A DNA stretch of 6,437 nt. Origin: Akkermansiaceae bacterium. GTDB taxonomy: Bacteria; Verrucomicrobiota; Verrucomicrobiia; Verrucomicrobiales; Akkermansiaceae. The stretch spans positions 1 through 6,437 of the forward strand of contig JAQGPE010000584.1 of assembly GCA_028293225.1 (NCBI GenBank), in the 5' to 3' direction. A program made the position numbers and the translations under genes. Below, one piece after another: positions 1 through 6,260 of the stretch. Position 1 is the stretch's first letter. Each line of letters opens with the position of its first letter. The notes beneath the pieces are model-generated. The model worked only from the letters and a program-made list of their open reading frames with translations. It searched no databases and was not told where the DNA came from.

Positions 1-177
1 GTCCTGATAGGTTCCATCGGGGAAAAGGGCGTCGAGGGTGAAGTGCGCTCCATTGAACGGATTCGAAACCGGGGCGGTGGAGGCGGACAGATCGCCGCTG
101 ATGGATAAATTGACCGAGGCCAGCGACAGGGGGGCGGTGGCGAGGAGAGCCACTGCCGCGAGAAATGCGGGTTTCAT
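1..177 (-). CDS. Exported protein, N-terminal fragment (possible PEP-CTERM-type protein)
   Basis: The first 59 codons of a gene that continues past the left edge of the window. The start is the ATG at 177. Residues 1-20 (MKPAFLAAVALLATAPLSLA) form a typical Sec signal peptide: a Lys at position 2, a hydrophobic core of Ala/Leu/Val, and a small-residue cleavage site (S-L-A before Ser21). The mature part is rich in Ser, Thr, Asn and Gly, with a stretch NPFNGAHFTLDALFPDGTY. This resembles the start of many PEP-CTERM-sorted exported proteins, which often carry an F-x-G-x-F-x-x-D-x-x-x-P-D pattern near their N-terminus. The sorting signal itself would be at the C-terminus, outside the window, so that assignment is an inference. 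The export call is solid; the function is unknown. The upstream Shine-Dalgarno is weak. Confidence 0.75.
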   Translation of the reverse strand, partial: MKPAFLAAVALLATAPLSLASVNLSISGDLSASTAPVSNPFNGAHFTLDALFPDGTYQD

Positions 178-275
178 GGTAGTGTCCAGGAGGACGGATT
201 CTAGGGTTCCGGAACGGAAACTAGGTAGCGCCCTGTGAGTTGCGTCAAAAGCGCAAAAAGCGGGTCATCTTTCCT

Positions 276-869
276 TTATCCCTCCGACTGGTTGATCGCA
301 TAGCGGATCGCCAGTAGCCGGATCGTCACAATCGTCCCCGTGGTGGCGATCAGGGCGATCTGGTCCGGCACGCCGAGGCGCTGCATGCCGAGCAGGGCGA
401 GACCGCCGGCGATGCAGGCGGTGGCGTAGATCTCCTTGCGCAGGATCAGCGGGACCTCGTTGCGCAGGACATCGCGCAGCACGCCGCCGAAGGTGGCGCT
501 GACCACGCCGAGAGCGAGGCACGACCACCATGGCAGGCCGCGGGACTCGGCGATGCGCATGCCGGTCACGGTGAAGATGCCGAGGCCGAGGGCGTCGATG
601 ATCGAGACGATGCGGTGGATCTTGTGCCAGGCCATGGCACCGACGAGCGCCACGACCGTGCCGGCGGCAGCGAGGGTGAAGGGCAGCGGATCGGTCAGGA
701 TCGCGGGCGGCAGATCGGCGATCAGCACACTGCGCAGCAGGCCGCCGCCGGTGCCGGTGACCAGCGCAACCACGAACATGCCGAACCAGTCCATGTCCTT
801 CTCCCGCGCGGCGACCGCACCGGAGATGCAGAAGACGAGAACGCCGACGTTTTCCCAGAGGTGGAGCAC
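276..869 (-). CDS. Trimeric intracellular cation (TRIC) channel family protein, YicG-like (UPF0126)
   Basis: A 197-residue integral membrane protein with about seven hydrophobic segments (roughly residues 5-22, 28-50, 63-80, 88-104, 113-130, 147-163 and 168-190). It carries the internal duplication typical of the family: the first repeat has GTGGGLLRSVL at residues 39-49 and the second has FGGVLRDVL at 127-135. Bacterial TRIC proteins form homotrimers, each subunit with its own pore, and pass monovalent cations such as K+ across the inner membrane; the physiological role in most bacteria is unclear. The length is normal for the family (about 200). The GTG at 869 is chosen because it keeps the first membrane helix, as in E. 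coli YicG; the next ATG, at residue 26, would delete it. No good Shine-Dalgarno is visible. In the first repeat the usual Arg-Asp after the glycines is Arg-Ser (R46-S47). The gene follows glpD after 59 bp without an obvious terminator, so co-transcription is plausible. Confidence 0.88.
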   Translation of the reverse strand: MLHLWENVGVLVFCISGAVAAREKDMDWFGMFVVALVTGTGGGLLRSVLIADLPPAILTDPLPFTLAAAGTVVALVGAMAWHKIHRIVSIIDALGLGIFTVTGMRIAESRGLPWWSCLALGVVSATFGGVLRDVLRNEVPLILRKEIYATACIAGGLALLGMQRLGVPDQIALIATTGTIVTIRLLAIRYAINQSEG

Positions 870-928
870 GCCGCAGTGTTAGCCGGAAAGACGGCGGGAG
901 GACGATGGGAAAATTCGCCCGGGAAGAG

Positions 929-2494
929 CTACGGCTCAGGGCGTACTTCCTCCGGGGCCAGGTAGCCGGCGGCCAGCTGCCGGTAGGCGGCCACCTCCCG
1001 CTCGCGCCAGGCGGCGTCCCTGCGCAGCTCTTCGGCGAGGATCGCGGCGACGACCGGCGCCGCCTCCATGCTGGCGCGGGCGTCGAGCAGCAGACTGCGA
1101 CTGCGGCGGGAGAGGACGTCCTCCACATGCAGGGCCATTTCCTCGCGGGCGTGCCAGCGGACCTCGGCACGGGTCAGCGGCAGCAGCGGGTGAACCTTTT
1201 CCGGCTCTTTCAAATCCTCGATCAATGAGGCGTCGGAGCCATAGACCCGCAGCGGGCCGTCGGGGGCTCTTTCCCGCGAGGCGGCGTGGACCTGAAGCGT
1301 ATCGGTGATGCAGCGCATGGCATCGAGGCCGGCCACCATTTCGGCATGATCCACCACATCCTCCGCCATCTTGCGATAGGTGGTCCATTTGCCGCCGGTG
1401 ATGCTGACGAGACCGGCCGCGCTGATCCGGGTGGTGTGTTCGTGGGCCATTTCCACCGCCTTGCCCTCCTGGTCCGGACCGATCACCGGACGCAGGCCGG
1501 CGAAGACGCTGAGGATGTCGGCGCGGGAGGGATCGCGGGTCAGATAGCAGGCCGCATGCTTCATGATGAAGTCGATTTCCTCCGGCAGTGGCACCGGCTC
1601 CAGGGAAGCTTCCGGGCGCGGGGTGTCGGTGGTGCCGAGGATCACGCGGTCGTGCCAGGGCACCGCGAAAAGGACGCGGCCGTCCTTCATCTTCGGCACC
1701 ATGATGGCGGCGTCGCCGGGCAGGAACTCCCGTGGCAGCACGACGTGGACGCCCTGGCTGAAGCCGATCATCGGCTTTGACTCCGGCTCGTCCATCGCGC
1801 GGACCTGATCGACGAACACGCCGGTCGCATTGATGACGCAGCGGGCGCGGATGGTGAAGGATTCCCCGCTTTCCAGGTCCTCCGCCTCGACGCCGCGAAT
1901 GATGCCGCGCTCCTTGATGAGGCCCCGGCAGCGGACGCGGTTGGCCAGCCTGGCGCCCAGGCCGGCAGCGGTCATCGCGAGGTGGATCGCCAGCCGCGCG
2001 TCGTCGAACTGGCCGTCGTGATAGATCACGCCGCCGACCAGGCCGTCCGGCTCGATGGTCGGGATCGCCCTGATGGTTTCCTCTTTTGAAAGGCGTTCGC
2101 TGGGGCCGAGGCCGAGCTTGCCCGCCAACTGGTCGTACATCTTCATGCCCAGCCCGTAGTAGGGGCCCTCCCACCACTTGTAGTTCGGGATCACGAAGGC
2201 CAGGTCATGCACCAGGTGCGGGGCATTCCGCGCCAAGCGGCCCCTTTCGCGCAGGGCCTCCATGACCAGCGCGATATTCCCCTGCTTCAGGTAGCGCAGG
2301 CCGCCGTGGATCAGCTTGGTGGAGCGGGAGGAGGTTCCGTGGGCGAAGTCGCCCCGCTCGATCAGCGCCACGCTGTGACCGCGGGCGGCGGCATCGACGG
2401 CCGCGCCGAGACCGGTCGCGCCGCCGCCGATGATGCAGATGTCATAGGTCTCGGAGGAATCATGGAGGGCGTGCAGGTGTTCCAGTCGATTCAT
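929..2494 (-). CDS. glpD: FAD-dependent glycerol-3-phosphate dehydrogenase
   Basis: A 521-residue protein, close to the usual length of about 500 for aerobic GlpD. The enzyme oxidises sn-glycerol 3-phosphate to dihydroxyacetone phosphate at the inner face of the cytoplasmic membrane and passes electrons to quinone. Residues 22-39 (IGGGATGLGAAVDAAARG) match family signature 1 and form the dinucleotide-binding loop for FAD; E46 ends the second strand. SSRSTKLIHGGLRYL at residues 55-69 is the conserved region after it. GGKWTTYRKMA at residues 367-377 matches signature 2. The FAD/substrate domain covers about 17-380 and the C-terminal helical domain about 390-510. The ATG at 2494 fits the family N-terminus. 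The frame stays open far upstream, antisense to the ABC exporter gene, but those residues have no GlpD counterpart. A GTG at 2539 lies only 1 nt from a GGAGG, too close to be preferred. No glpK, glpF or glpR is adjacent, so this copy may serve phospholipid-derived or endogenous glycerol phosphate. Confidence 0.95.
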   Translation of the reverse strand: MNRLEHLHALHDSSETYDICIIGGGATGLGAAVDAAARGHSVALIERGDFAHGTSSRSTKLIHGGLRYLKQGNIALVMEALRERGRLARNAPHLVHDLAFVIPNYKWWEGPYYGLGMKMYDQLAGKLGLGPSERLSKEETIRAIPTIEPDGLVGGVIYHDGQFDDARLAIHLAMTAAGLGARLANRVRCRGLIKERGIIRGVEAEDLESGESFTIRARCVINATGVFVDQVRAMDEPESKPMIGFSQGVHVVLPREFLPGDAAIMVPKMKDGRVLFAVPWHDRVILGTTDTPRPEASLEPVPLPEEIDFIMKHAACYLTRDPSRADILSVFAGLRPVIGPDQEGKAVEMAHEHTTRISAAGLVSITGGKWTTYRKMAEDVVDHAEMVAGLDAMRCITDTLQVHAASRERAPDGPLRVYGSDASLIEDLKEPEKVHPLLPLTRAEVRWHAREEMALHVEDVLSRRSRSLLLDARASMEAAPVVAAILAEELRRDAAWREREVAAYRQLAAGYLAPEEVRPEP

Positions 2495-2626
2495 GGCGTG
2501 CGGAGCGAAAGCGGGACGGTGAGCCGCGCAACCTAACACGCCTCCGGAAAAGAGAAAGCGATGGATCGGAACAGCCTCGCCATCCTTGCTTGCATCAAAA
2601 CGTTTCCGAGGCCTCTTTAGGACTCT
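2495..2626. promoter_or_regulatory. Divergent intergenic region between glpD and the ABC exporter
   Basis: This 132-bp stretch separates two divergent gene starts, so it should hold promoters for both. It is less GC-rich near the exporter side. I see TTGCAT at 2590-2595 (plus) as a possible -35 element and an 8-bp palindrome AAACGTTT at 2598-2605, but no convincing -10 element at the right spacing on either strand. Ribosome-binding sites are weak: AGGA at 2619-2622 lies only 4 nt before the exporter ATG, and GAGG at 2608-2611 lies 15 nt before it. The call rests on gene orientation rather than on clear motifs. Confidence 0.4.
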
Positions 2627-4345
2627 ATGCCAGTCCTTTCCCGCGTTTTCAAGATGACCTTCCGCTACCCGTGGCGGGCGGGGATCTCCCTGGCAATGGC
2701 GGTGGCCTGCACGGCGCTGGTGCTGGTGCTGCCCTCCGTAACGCAGGTGCTGGTGGATGAGGTCATCGACAAACACCGCGGCGACCTGCTGGTGCCCACG
2801 GTCCTGACCGCCATCGGCGCCATTTTTGTCCGGCAGGTCCTTTTCACCTTCCGCACCTATGGGAACAACGCGCTGGAGCAGAAGCTGGTGCATGACCTGC
2901 GGCTGGAAGTTTACAACAAGCTGCAGCGGCTGCCGATCAAGTGGTTCGACTCCAACTCGTCCGGCGAAATCATGTCCCGCGTGGCCAGCGACGTGCCGGC
3001 CACCGACCGCGTGATCGTGGAGACCATCGACCAGACCATTCCCGCGATCCTGCAGTTCTTCATCATCGCCGGCTACATGTGCTACCACAGCTGGCAGCTG
3101 ACTCTCGTCACGCTGGCGCCGCTGCCGTTCATCGGCTGCATCACTTATTTTTACAGCCGCTTTGCCGAGCCGCGCTGGCGGGAGTCGTCCGAAGCCTCCG
3201 CGGCGCTGAATTCCCTGCTGCACGACAACCTTTCCGGCATCCGCCAAATCAAGGCCTACACCGTGGAGCCTGAGGCGCTCGACCGCTTCGGCGACGCCAG
3301 CCTGAACGTCGGCAGGAAGCACATGCGGGTCATGAAAGGCCAGGCGATGGTCTGGCCGGGCGTGTCGCTGCTCGCCGAGTCCGGCATCATCATCATGATG
3401 GGCTTTGGCGCGTATTGGGTACTCAACGCCGGCATGCCGAAGGGTATCCCGATGGCCTTCCTGGTGTCGTGGGGTTTCCTCTTTGACCCGATCTCCCGCA
3501 TCAACACCCTCACCCAGCTCTATTTGGGCGGCAAGGTTTCCGCGAAGCGCGTCTTCGAGGTGCTGGACATGCTGGACGAAACGAATCTCACCGAAGGCGA
3601 CCGGCCCGATGTCTTCAAAGGCAAGGTCGAGTTCGACAATGCCGGCTTCTCCTACGCGCCGGACGCCCCTGCCGTGCGGGGCCTGTCGCTGGTGGCCGAG
3701 CCGGGCATGACCGTGGCGCTGGTCGGTCCGACCGGCGCCGGCAAATCCACGGTGCTGAATCTGCTGACCCGCTTCTACGAAACCGACCAGGGCATCATCC
3801 TGCTGGACGGCCACCCCATTGAGACCCTGTCGAAGGAGTGGCTGCGCGACAATACCGGCTACGTCACCCAGGAGAGCTTCCTCTTCAATACCTCCCTGCG
3901 CGACAATCTGCTGCTGGCGAAGAAAGATGCCACGGATGACGAGATCTGGGCCGCACTGGAAGCGGCGAACGCGGCGGGCTTTGTCAGGGAAATGCCGCAG
4001 GGCCTGGACAGTCTGGCCGGCGAGCGCGGCGTGCGTTTTTCCGGGGGTGAAAAGCAGCGGCTTTCGATCGCGCGGGCGCTGCTGAAAAATCCGCCGCTGC
4101 TGTTGCTCGATGAGGCGACGTCGGCGCTGGACAATGAGACCGAGAGATTGGTACAGGCCGCGCTCGAAACGTTGCGGTCGGACCGGACGAGCTTCGTGAT
4201 TGCGCACCGGCTTTCCACCGTGCGAAAAGCGGATCTGATTTGTGTGCTCGACGACGGCAAACTGGTCGAAAGCGGAAAACATGACGATCTCCTTGCCCGC
4301 GGCGGTCTCTACGCCAAACTCTGTGCCGCTTCGCTCCGCGAATAA
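2627..4345 (+). CDS. ABC exporter, fused permease and ATPase (MsbA/MdlB-like)
   Basis: A 572-residue type IV ABC half-transporter that would work as a homodimer or heterodimer in the inner membrane. The N-terminal domain has six predicted helices (about residues 17-44, 55-76, 136-156, 158-177, 245-268 and 272-292), with the conserved coupling segments WFDSNSSGEIMSRVASDV (106-123) and LLHDNLSGIRQIKAY (197-211). The ATPase domain has the A-loop Tyr343, Walker A GPTGAGKST (367-375), Q-loop Gln415, signature FSGGEKQR (471-478), Walker B LLLLDE (491-496) with catalytic Glu496, D-loop SALD (499-502) and switch His527. All catalytic residues are intact. Length is normal (MsbA is 582). The substrate cannot be told from sequence: lipid A core (msbA), other lipids, peptides or drugs are all possible. 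No kdtA/waaA or lpxK neighbour supports msbA, so no symbol is given. The SGGEKQR form of the signature is also seen in Atm1-type exporters. The start is the ATG at 2627; the next gene begins 45 bp after the stop. Confidence 0.93.
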   Translation: MPVLSRVFKMTFRYPWRAGISLAMAVACTALVLVLPSVTQVLVDEVIDKHRGDLLVPTVLTAIGAIFVRQVLFTFRTYGNNALEQKLVHDLRLEVYNKLQRLPIKWFDSNSSGEIMSRVASDVPATDRVIVETIDQTIPAILQFFIIAGYMCYHSWQLTLVTLAPLPFIGCITYFYSRFAEPRWRESSEASAALNSLLHDNLSGIRQIKAYTVEPEALDRFGDASLNVGRKHMRVMKGQAMVWPGVSLLAESGIIIMMGFGAYWVLNAGMPKGIPMAFLVSWGFLFDPISRINTLTQLYLGGKVSAKRVFEVLDMLDETNLTEGDRPDVFKGKVEFDNAGFSYAPDAPAVRGLSLVAEPGMTVALVGPTGAGKSTVLNLLTRFYETDQGIILLDGHPIETLSKEWLRDNTGYVTQESFLFNTSLRDNLLLAKKDATDDEIWAALEAANAAGFVREMPQGLDSLAGERGVRFSGGEKQRLSIARALLKNPPLLLLDEATSALDNETERLVQAALETLRSDRTSFVIAHRLSTVRKADLICVLDDGKLVESGKHDDLLARGGLYAKLCAASLRE

Positions 4346-4390
4346 GCTGATCACCCCCGAACACACCGATCCTTGAATTCCCAAGCCCGA

Positions 4391-4690
4391 ATGGAAACCG
4401 TCCTGCAACTGCCCGATAGCGAAGAGCCCTGCACCATCCGCGAAGTCGTTGAAGCGCTTCGCAAGGAGAAGCTCTTCCCCCGTCACGAATCGAAAAACTG
4501 GGGTGACTGGATTCACCTCGAAGGGTGCACCACGGTGATCGCCATCGAGTCGATGCGTGGGCTGACCAGTGCGGCCACGGTGGAGCACGGCGACAACGAG
4601 CGCGAAGATCCCACGCTGGCGATCATGAAGGCTTTCGGCAAACTCGGCTGGATCGGCATCGGCGAAGACGGCGAGTATCCGCTGGTCTGA
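4391..4690 (+). CDS. Conserved-looking small hypothetical protein
   Basis: A 99-residue protein that I do not recognise. It is soluble-looking, with no signal peptide or membrane segment, and acidic. Residues 17-30 (IREVVEALRKEKLF) look like an amphipathic helix. Next comes a segment rich in aromatic and beta-type residues (NWGDWIHLEG, about 37-46, then CTTVIAIESMRGLTSAATVEHGD). The end has a helix (TLAIMKAFGKLGW) and the tail IGIGEDGEYPLV. The ordered pattern and balanced composition argue for a real gene rather than chance frame. The ATG at 4391 is preferred; a TTG at 4373 would add six residues (MNSQAR) and neither has a Shine-Dalgarno. It lies 45 bp after the ABC exporter and 94 bp before sufE on the same strand, so it may be transcribed with either. 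No function is proposed. Confidence 0.7.
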   Translation: METVLQLPDSEEPCTIREVVEALRKEKLFPRHESKNWGDWIHLEGCTTVIAIESMRGLTSAATVEHGDNEREDPTLAIMKAFGKLGWIGIGEDGEYPLV

Positions 4691-4784
4691 GCGCAGAAGA
4701 TGACGGAACTCCCACGCGGCGCTGCATTTCCGGGGTGAAAAACCTCGTGCATTGGCTCGCTCAGCGCTTACTCATACGGCCACG

Positions 4785-5207
4785 GTGAGCATCGCGGACA
4801 AGCAAAAGGACATCCTCGAAGAACTCGGCCTGTTCCAGGATTGGCAGGAGCGTTACGAGTACGTGATCGGGCTGGGGCGCAAGCTGCCGCCGATGGCGCA
4901 GGACCTGAAGAGCGGCGACAAGCTGATCAAGGGCTGCCAGTCCCAGGTCTGGCTGGACGCGGCGCTGCAGGAGGATGGCAAAGTGCACTTCCTGGCCGAC
5001 TCCGATTCGGTCATAACCAAGGGCATGATCGCCCTGTTCGTCCGCGTGCTGGACGGTGAAACGCCGGACGCGATTCTGACCGCGGATCTCTCCTTCATCG
5101 AGCAAACCGGCCTGAAGGAACACCTCGCGCCGACGCGGGCCAACGCCCTCAATCTGATGGCCACGCAGATGAAGCAGCGCGCCCTCGAATTTGCCACGCC
5201 CTCCTGA
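4785..5207 (+). CDS. sufE: SufE family cysteine desulfurase sulfur acceptor
   Basis: SufE takes persulfide sulfur from the cysteine desulfurase SufS on a conserved cysteine and hands it to SufB in the SufBCD scaffold for Fe-S cluster assembly in the cytoplasm. The protein shows the family landmarks: ERYEYVIGLGRKLPPM at residues 22-37, the active-site segment KGCQSQVW at 49-56, SDSVITKGMIALFVRVL further on, and LKEHLAPTRANALNLM near the end. The GTG at 4785 gives 140 residues and puts the reactive cysteine at position 51, the same number as in E. coli SufE (138 residues). A TTG at 4752 would add 11 residues with no family counterpart. No Shine-Dalgarno is visible before either. No sufS or sufBCD is present in the window, so the main suf cluster must be elsewhere. 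The stop is 2 bp from the terC start, pointing to translational coupling. Confidence 0.92.
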   Translation: MSIADKQKDILEELGLFQDWQERYEYVIGLGRKLPPMAQDLKSGDKLIKGCQSQVWLDAALQEDGKVHFLADSDSVITKGMIALFVRVLDGETPDAILTADLSFIEQTGLKEHLAPTRANALNLMATQMKQRALEFATPS

Positions 5208-5209
5208 CC

Positions 5210-6019
5210 ATGATGATGCTCGCCTCTCTCCTCGATTTCCACTGGTATGCCGACCCTTCCTCCTGGGTCGCGCTGTTCACCCTCTCGCTGCTGGAAATCG
5301 TTCTGGGGATCGACAACATCGTCTTCATCTCGATCATCGTCGATCGCCTGCCGCCGGAACGCCAGAAAGCCGGCCGCCTGATGGGGCTGGGGCTCGCGAT
5401 GGGCGCGCGGATGATTTTGCTGCTGTCCATCACCTGGCTGATGGGCCTGACCGAAGCGGTCTTCACTCTGCCGGTCCACCCCCACCTGTGGGAGATGATG
5501 CCGGATGCGGCGGCACATGGCGGCCTGGTCGGCATCTCGTGGAAGGACATCATTCTATTGGCCGGCGGCGGCTTCCTGATCTGGAAGTCCACCGGTGAGA
5601 TCCATGAGAAAATGGAGGGTCACCACGAAGACGCTTCCAAGCCGAAGAAGATCATCAGCTTTGGCGCCACGCTCGTGCAGATCATGCTGATCGACATCAT
5701 TTTCTCCCTGGATTCGGTGATCACCGCAGTGGGGATGGTGAATGATCCGACGAAGGTCTCGCTGATGATGGTGGCGGTGGTGATTTCCATCGGCGTCATG
5801 ATGGCCGCCTCGGGAGCGATCGCGAAGTTCATCTCGAAGCATCCTTCGATCAAGGTGCTGGCGCTGTCGTTCCTGATCCTGATCGGCACCGCACTGGTCG
5901 CGGAAGGCATGCACTTCCACATTCCGAAGGGCTACGTCTACTTCTCGATGGCGTTCTCGCTGATCGTGGAACTGATCAATCTGAAGGTGCGCGCGAAGTC
6001 GATCCGGTCGGCGCCTTGA
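5210..6019 (+). CDS. TerC-family integral membrane protein (YgdQ/YoaE-like)
   Basis: A 269-residue inner-membrane protein with about seven helices. It has the two acidic membrane motifs typical of the TerC superfamily: LLEIVLGIDNIVF (residues 27-39, with E29, D35 and N36) and IDIIFSLDSVITA (161-173, with D162 and D168). The remainder, including VVISIGVMM, HPSIKVLALSFLILIG and IPKGYVYFSMAFSLIVELINL, closely follows E. coli YgdQ as I recall it. Relatives in Bacillus (YkoY, YceF) are linked to manganese export and metalation of secreted enzymes; whether this subfamily moves Mn2+ is an inference. It is about 30 residues longer than YgdQ, mainly through an insertion near residues 86-108. The loop around 133-146 is charged and has adjacent histidines (H138, H139). 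Three consecutive ATG codons (5210, 5213, 5216) make the exact start uncertain by one or two residues. It starts 2 bp after sufE with no room for a promoter or a yybP-ykoY riboswitch directly ahead. Confidence 0.93.
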   Translation: MMMLASLLDFHWYADPSSWVALFTLSLLEIVLGIDNIVFISIIVDRLPPERQKAGRLMGLGLAMGARMILLLSITWLMGLTEAVFTLPVHPHLWEMMPDAAAHGGLVGISWKDIILLAGGGFLIWKSTGEIHEKMEGHHEDASKPKKIISFGATLVQIMLIDIIFSLDSVITAVGMVNDPTKVSLMMVAVVISIGVMMAASGAIAKFISKHPSIKVLALSFLILIGTALVAEGMHFHIPKGYVYFSMAFSLIVELINLKVRAKSIRSAP

Positions 6020-6048
6020 GGTGACCTCTCAGCGAGGGAAAAGCAGAT

Positions 6049-6224
6049 CAACCGCGAATTGACGCGAATGAACGCGAATCGGCGGAGGGATTGAAGGGGC
6101 TTCTTTGAAAAGAGGCGGCCGCAGGCGGTTGATTTGAACTCTCAAATTCCAACAGCCGCAAAGTCATCGCCGGGCAGATTTCTCTCCAGGATTATTCGCG
6201 TTCATTCGCGTCAATTCGCCGTTG
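6049..6224. repeat. 176-bp inverted-repeat element with 31-bp arms (REP- or MITE-like)
   Basis: The left arm (6049-6079) and right arm (6194-6224) are reverse complements over 31 bp with one mismatch, including 26 bp with no mismatch (6054-6079 against 6194-6219). Each arm is made of GCGAAT three times at a 10-bp step (GCGAATTGAC, GCGAATGAAC, GCGAAT). The 114-bp centre carries its own smaller hairpin: ATTTGA at 6132-6137 pairs with TCAAAT at 6142-6147, flanked by GTTG (6128-6131) and CAAC (6150-6153). There is no reading frame of note inside and no obvious target-site duplication at the ends. It lies between convergent genes, so it may also act as a bidirectional terminator or mRNA-end stabiliser, although no U-tract is present. 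Similar GCGAAT/CACGAAT-type intergenic repeats occur in several bacterial phyla, to my knowledge; copy number in this genome cannot be judged here. Confidence 0.8.
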
Positions 6225-6260
6225 GAATCCCCTCTCCCACTTGGCATCCAAGCGGCTCCC

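Noticed and set aside
38..238. A 66-codon open frame on the plus strand at the left edge.
   Set aside because: The opposite strand gives a clear signal peptide and exported protein start, while this frame has no recognisable features and simply mirrors that gene.
265..1170. A 301-codon open frame on the minus strand overlapping the TRIC gene and the end of glpD.
   Set aside because: It is Arg/Pro/Ala-rich with no recognisable domain and lies across two well-supported genes in another frame.
2598..2605. AAACGTTT palindrome in the divergent intergenic region, considered as an operator.
   Set aside because: Eight base pairs of palindrome is short enough to occur by chance and there is no second copy nearby.
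2495..4588. A reading frame on the minus strand stays open for about 700 codons upstream of glpD, antisense to the ABC exporter, as if GlpD had a long N-terminal extension.
   Set aside because: The opposite strand encodes an intact exporter with all ATPase motifs. Open antisense frames are common in GC-rich coding DNA, and the antisense product is rich in His, Gln, Arg and Gly with no domain pattern. GlpD family alignment starts at the ATG at 2494.
4691..4784. Short gap before sufE examined for a riboswitch, promoter or small gene.
   Set aside because: No yybP-ykoY-type manganese riboswitch features, no clear promoter boxes and no convincing reading frame; only TGAGCG near 4688 and CGCTCA near 4757 pair over a long distance, which can be chance.
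6018..6028. Palindrome GAGGTGACCTC at the terC stop, considered as a terminator.
   Set aside because: The two halves leave only one unpaired base, so it cannot form an RNA hairpin, and no U-tract follows.
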